Source: Solirubrobacteraceae bacterium
GTDB taxonomy: Bacteria; Actinomycetota; Thermoleophilia; Solirubrobacterales; Solirubrobacteraceae
NCBI GenBank assembly: GCA_025935735.1
Contig: JAICUS010000201.1
Location: 1-9,424, forward strand
Reading direction: 5' to 3'
Length of the DNA stretch: 9,424 nt
Shown here: positions 6,364 through 9,424 of the stretch, piece after piece
How positions within the stretch are numbered: the first letter of the stretch is position 1
Layout of the letters: each line of letters opens with the position of its first letter
Notes under the pieces: model-generated
What the model saw: only the letters and a program-made list of their open reading frames with translations
Told to the model about the DNA's origin: nothing
The model's database searches: none
Made by a program: the position numbers and the translations under genes

Positions 6364-8097
6364 ATGATCACGCGAACGAGATCCGTGCCCGGCGAGCGAG
6401 AGGTCGTCGAGAGCGTCCGTGCCGACGACGCGTGGGCGCTCGTCGAGGAGTTCTCGACGCTGGTCCGGGAGTCCGGCACCGAGGAGGAGCGCCAAGCGGT
6501 CGAGCGCATCACCACTCGGTTGACGGAGTGGGGCGTGGACCACACGGTGCACACGCCGGAGCTGTTCATCAGCCTGCCGCGCGGCGCGTCGCTGACCGTG
6601 GGTGACGTCACGTACCACGCGAAGACGCCGAGCATGGCCGCGTCCACGCCCGAGGCCGGCATCACCGCGCCGATCGTCTATGAGCACGCGGCGCACGCCG
6701 CGTCGGTCAACGACATCTTCTCCGCCGCCGCCGGCGAGGGCGACGTCAGCGGCAAGATCGTGGTCACCGAGGGCCTGCCGATGCCCGGGCGGATCAACGA
6801 CCTGGAGTCGCGCGGCGCGCTCGGGGTCGTGGCGATCGCCCCGGGCGAGCGCATCCACGAGGGCATCTGCACGCCGATCTGGGGCGCGCCCGACCTGACG
6901 AGCTGGCAGCACCAGCCGACGCTGCCCGTCGCATCGGTGTCGCGCCCCGACGGTGAGCGGCTGCTGACGCAGATCGCCGATGGCGCGGAGGCGACGCTCG
7001 TGGCGCGGCACGAAACGCGCTGGCGGCAGATCCCCGTGGTGGTGGCCGAGATCCGGGGCAGCGTCGAGCCCGAGCGGTTCGTGCTGATGCACGGCCACCT
7101 CGACTCCTGGCACGTGGGCATCGGCGACAACGCCACGGGCGACGCGACGCTGCTCGAGGTGGCGCGCGTGCTGGGCGCGCATCGCGACCGGCTGGCCCGG
7201 AGCGTGCGCATCGCCTGGTGGTCCGGGCACTCGCACGGCCGCTACGCCGGGTCCACCTGGTTCGCCGACGAGTTCGCGCTCGACCTGGCGAAGAACTGCG
7301 TCGTCCACGTCAACTGCGACTCGCCGGGCTGCCGCGACGCGGACGTGTTCGAGGACGTCTACTGGTCGGCCGAGGCCGAGGCGTTCGCGAAGGCGGCGAT
7401 CCAGGACTTCTGCGGGCTGCCGTCGTCGGGCCGCGCGCCGCTGCGCGCCGGCGACCTGTCGTTCAACAACCTGGGGCTGTCGACGTTCTTCATGCTCAGC
7501 TCGACCATGAGCAAGGAGCTGCGCGAGCAGAAGGGCTACTACGCGGTCGGCGGCTGCGGCGGCAACATCGAGTGGCACACCGAGGCCGACACGCTCGAGA
7601 TCGCGGACCGCGGCCGGCTGCTGCGCGACATGAAGCTCTACGCCGGCGCCGTCGTCCGCGCGGCCAACCTGCCGGTCCATCCGCTCGACTTCCGGGACAC
7701 GGTCACGCAGATCGAGGAGGCGCTCGCCGCGCTCGGCGAGCGGCTCGGCGGCCAGGTCGACTTCTCCGGGACGCGCGAGCGCGCCGCCGCGCTGCGGGCG
7801 GCGCTCGAAGGCCTCTACGCGGCCGCGGCAAACGCGGAGAGCGTCGAGGCGGCGCGGCCGGTCAACGACGCGCTGCTGCGCATCGGCCGCGAGCTCGTGC
7901 GCGTGCTCTACAGCTCGGCCGGCACGTTCCGCCAGGACCCGGCGCTGCACATCCCGCTGCTGCCCGAGCTCGCCGCCGCGGCCGACGCCGTCGGCAAGGC
8001 GCCGGAGGGCGTGGTGCGCACGGAGCTCACGCGCGGCCGCAACCGGCTGGATGCCGCGCTGGAGGCGGCCACCGAGCTGGCCGAGGCGGTGCGCTGA
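6364..8097 (+). CDS. GCPII-like M28-family protein (PA, M28 and dimerisation domains) with a replaced Glu-Glu motif
   Basis: Zinc-peptidase-fold protein, probably cytosolic because no signal peptide or membrane segment is visible in its 577 residues. A PA-type domain is inserted at about 95-215. The M28 core runs from about 225 to 432. A helical C-terminal part (about 438-577, beginning HPLDFRD) resembles the dimerisation domain of glutamate carboxypeptidase II and transferrin receptor. Metal ligands visible by comparison with GCPII are His245 (HLDSW), Asp255 (GDNATG, 10 residues later as in GCPII), Asp319 (NCDSPG) and His405 (WHTEADT). The catalytic Glu-Glu of the usual AEE motif is absent: SGHSHGRYAGSTW (287-299) stands there instead. 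It may be an amidohydrolase or peptidase with altered chemistry, or a non-catalytic binder. The ATG at 6364 has a good ribosome binding site. It heads a tightly coupled cluster divergent from a peptide importer. Confidence 0.88.
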   Translation: MITRTRSVPGEREVVESVRADDAWALVEEFSTLVRESGTEEERQAVERITTRLTEWGVDHTVHTPELFISLPRGASLTVGDVTYHAKTPSMAASTPEAGITAPIVYEHAAHAASVNDIFSAAAGEGDVSGKIVVTEGLPMPGRINDLESRGALGVVAIAPGERIHEGICTPIWGAPDLTSWQHQPTLPVASVSRPDGERLLTQIADGAEATLVARHETRWRQIPVVVAEIRGSVEPERFVLMHGHLDSWHVGIGDNATGDATLLEVARVLGAHRDRLARSVRIAWWSGHSHGRYAGSTWFADEFALDLAKNCVVHVNCDSPGCRDADVFEDVYWSAEAEAFAKAAIQDFCGLPSSGRAPLRAGDLSFNNLGLSTFFMLSSTMSKELREQKGYYAVGGCGGNIEWHTEADTLEIADRGRLLRDMKLYAGAVVRAANLPVHPLDFRDTVTQIEEALAALGERLGGQVDFSGTRERAAALRAALEGLYAAAANAESVEAARPVNDALLRIGRELVRVLYSSAGTFRQDPALHIPLLPELAAAADAVGKAPEGVVRTELTRGRNRLDAALEAATELAEAVR

Positions 8098-9179
8098 TGC
8101 CCGACGGCCCACTCAGCCTCGCCGTCGTCGGCGACGTCATCCCGGCCCGGCCGCTGTTCCCCGCCCCGCCGGAGTTCCAGCGGGTGCTCGGCGTGCTCGA
8201 GGCGGCAGACGTCACCGTGGGCAACCTCGACTCCGCGCTGACCACCCGCGGCTACCCGCGGGAGAAGCTGATCAACGTGCGGGCGAACCCCGACGTCGTC
8301 GCGCCCGACCTGGCCCGAATGGGCTTCGACGTGATCTCCGTGGCCAACAACCACGCGACCGACTACGGCGAGGCCGGCCTGTTCGACACCCTGGAGGCGC
8401 TGCGAGCCGCCGGGGTGCAGCCGGTCGGCGGCGGCGAGGACCTCGCCGCGGCGACCGCGCCGGTGGCGGTGGAGGCCGCGGGCTGGCGCGTCGGCGTCTC
8501 GGCCTGGACGGCGGTGCTGCCCACGGGCGCGGCGGCGTCGCCGGCCCGGCCCGGGCTGGCGCCGCTGCACGTCCACACGGCCTACGAAGTCGACCCGTAC
8601 CTGCTGATGGAGGAACCTGCCACCGTGCCGACGGTGCGCTCGCACGTCGACGAGGCCGACCTGGCGCGGGCGTGCGAGGTCGTTCGCCGGCTGCGTGCGG
8701 ACTCCGACTTCGTCGTCGCGCTGGTGCACTGGGGCGGCGGGCTCAGCGAAGGGCTGGCCGAGTACCAGTCGCCGCTCGGGCGGGCGCTGCTCGACGCAGG
8801 CGCGGACGTCGTCGTGGGCTCGCATCCGCACCGCGTGCTCGGCGTCGAGCGCCACGGCGAGAAGGCGATCGTGTACTCCGGCGGCACGCTGGTCGAGCAG
8901 ATCGACCATGGCGTGGTCGGCCCGGAGCTGGCGCACATCTTCGGCCTGCTGTCGCCCGACAGCTTCATCGCGACGCTCGACGTCGCGCCCGACGGGCGCT
9001 ACGGGCTGCGGATCACGCCGGCGACGATCGCGGCCGACGGCGTCCCGCAACTCGCCGCCGGCGCGGCGTTCGACCGCATCGCCGAGCGCATCACGCGACT
9101 GTCGGCGGAGCTGGGTACTGCGGTCGAGGTGCGCGACGGCGAGCTGCACGTGGTGCTGGGCGCGCCGGTCGCGGCCTGA
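8097..9179 (+). CDS. CapA/PgsA-family protein (metallophosphoesterase-like fold), cytosolic
   Basis: The 360-residue protein belongs to the CapA (PGA_cap) family, named after poly-gamma-glutamate capsule proteins with a calcineurin-like metal-binding fold. Motifs seen are GDV with Asp13, NLD at 43-45 (NLE is usual), NNHATDYG at 84-91, HWG at 211-213 and SHPH at 242-245. YSGGTL at 260-265 stands where YSLGNF is common. CapA proteins of capsule loci are membrane-anchored, but this one shows no membrane segment or signal peptide, and no capB, capC or transpeptidase gene adjoins it. Its ATG overlaps the stop of the M28-like gene (TGATG), so the two are co-translated. A hydrolytic role on the same substrate, perhaps at an amide or phosphoester bond, is inferred from context; the reaction is unknown. 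Confidence 0.88.
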   Translation: MPDGPLSLAVVGDVIPARPLFPAPPEFQRVLGVLEAADVTVGNLDSALTTRGYPREKLINVRANPDVVAPDLARMGFDVISVANNHATDYGEAGLFDTLEALRAAGVQPVGGGEDLAAATAPVAVEAAGWRVGVSAWTAVLPTGAAASPARPGLAPLHVHTAYEVDPYLLMEEPATVPTVRSHVDEADLARACEVVRRLRADSDFVVALVHWGGGLSEGLAEYQSPLGRALLDAGADVVVGSHPHRVLGVERHGEKAIVYSGGTLVEQIDHGVVGPELAHIFGLLSPDSFIATLDVAPDGRYGLRITPATIAADGVPQLAAGAAFDRIAERITRLSAELGTAVEVRDGELHVVLGAPVAA

Positions 9180-9424
9180 TGCTCGCCTACGTCGTGCGCG
9201 GCCCGGAGCGGGCCGCGCTGGAGGACGCCGAGCGGCCCGAGCCCGGCCCGGGCGAGGTGCGCCTGCGCGTCGCCGCGGTCGGCCTGAACCACCTCGACGT
9301 GTTCGTGCGTGCCGGCCTGGAAGGGCCGGGCATCCGGCCGACCACGCTGCCGCACGTGTCGGGCGGCGACGTGGCGGGGCGCATCGACGTGCTGGGCGAG
9401 GGCGTTGACGGCTGGACGGAGGGC
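9179..9424 (+). CDS. Medium-chain dehydrogenase/quinone-oxidoreductase-like protein, 5' part
   Basis: The first 82 codons of a gene that runs past the right edge. The ATG overlaps the CapA-like stop codon as TGATG, so it belongs to the same transcript. The peptide has the GroES-like N-terminal domain of the MDR superfamily: PGPGEVRLRVAAVGLNHLDV (about 22-41), then LPHVSGGDVAGRI (about 61-73). Asn-His-Leu-Asp stands where zinc alcohol dehydrogenases carry the catalytic Cys, which points to the quinone-oxidoreductase-like branch. The NAD(P)-binding domain lies outside the window, so cofactor and substrate cannot be judged. Such enzymes reduce enones or quinones or oxidise alcohols. A link to the substrate of the neighbouring hydrolases is inference. 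Confidence 0.88.
   Translation, partial: MLAYVVRGPERAALEDAERPEPGPGEVRLRVAAVGLNHLDVFVRAGLEGPGIRPTTLPHVSGGDVAGRIDVLGEGVDGWTEG

Noticed and set aside
6331..8112. 593-codon open frame on the minus strand opposite the M28-like gene
   Set aside because: Arg/Ala/Val-rich composition with no recognisable motif; the plus strand here carries a clear M28-type protein.
8097..9179. Poly-gamma-glutamate capsule locus
   Set aside because: Only a CapA-like gene is present; there are no ligase or export partners and no membrane anchor.

Overview
The window is very GC-rich (roughly 70%), with strong G/C preference at third codon positions, GTG starts and head-to-tail genes joined by ATGA and TGATG overlaps. 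This fits a high-GC Gram-positive of the Actinomycetota (possibly a soil lineage such as Thermoleophilia). The genus cannot be told from the sequence alone. There is no tRNA, rRNA, insertion sequence, CRISPR array, phage gene or origin, and no gene-free stretch over 100 bases.

The layout is two divergent gene clusters around one short control region (6293-6363). Leftward on the minus strand, in transcription order: a tandem-duplicated Lrp/AsnC regulator (5273-6292); a Tat-type lipoprotein solute-binding protein of the peptide family (3662-5251); two inner-membrane permeases of DppB and DppC type (2727-3677, 1852-2730); two ATPases of DppD and DppF type (1070-1855, 72-1073); and the first 26 codons of another coupled gene that leaves the window (79 to 1). 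Four successive junctions are overlaps of 4 or 16 bases, so this is very probably one operon encoding a complete oligopeptide/dipeptide-type ABC importer plus its likely regulator.

Rightward on the plus strand: a cytosolic PA-M28-dimerisation-domain protein built like glutamate carboxypeptidase II (6364-8097), a stand-alone CapA/PgsA-type metallophosphoesterase-fold protein (8097-9179), and the start of a medium-chain dehydrogenase/quinone-oxidoreductase-like gene (9179 to the end). Both junctions are TGATG stop-start overlaps.

The proposed joint job (inference) is uptake of a peptide-like or amide-containing compound by the ABC importer, followed by cytosolic processing by the M28-like and CapA-like hydrolases and the oxidoreductase. 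The double Lrp protein would sense the compound or a product through a shared inverted repeat (GTTGCAGA-N11-TCTGCAAC). The most unusual points are the M28-like protein, which keeps four of the five metal ligands but has lost the catalytic Glu-Glu pair, and the CapA-like protein sitting in a catabolic rather than a capsule locus.
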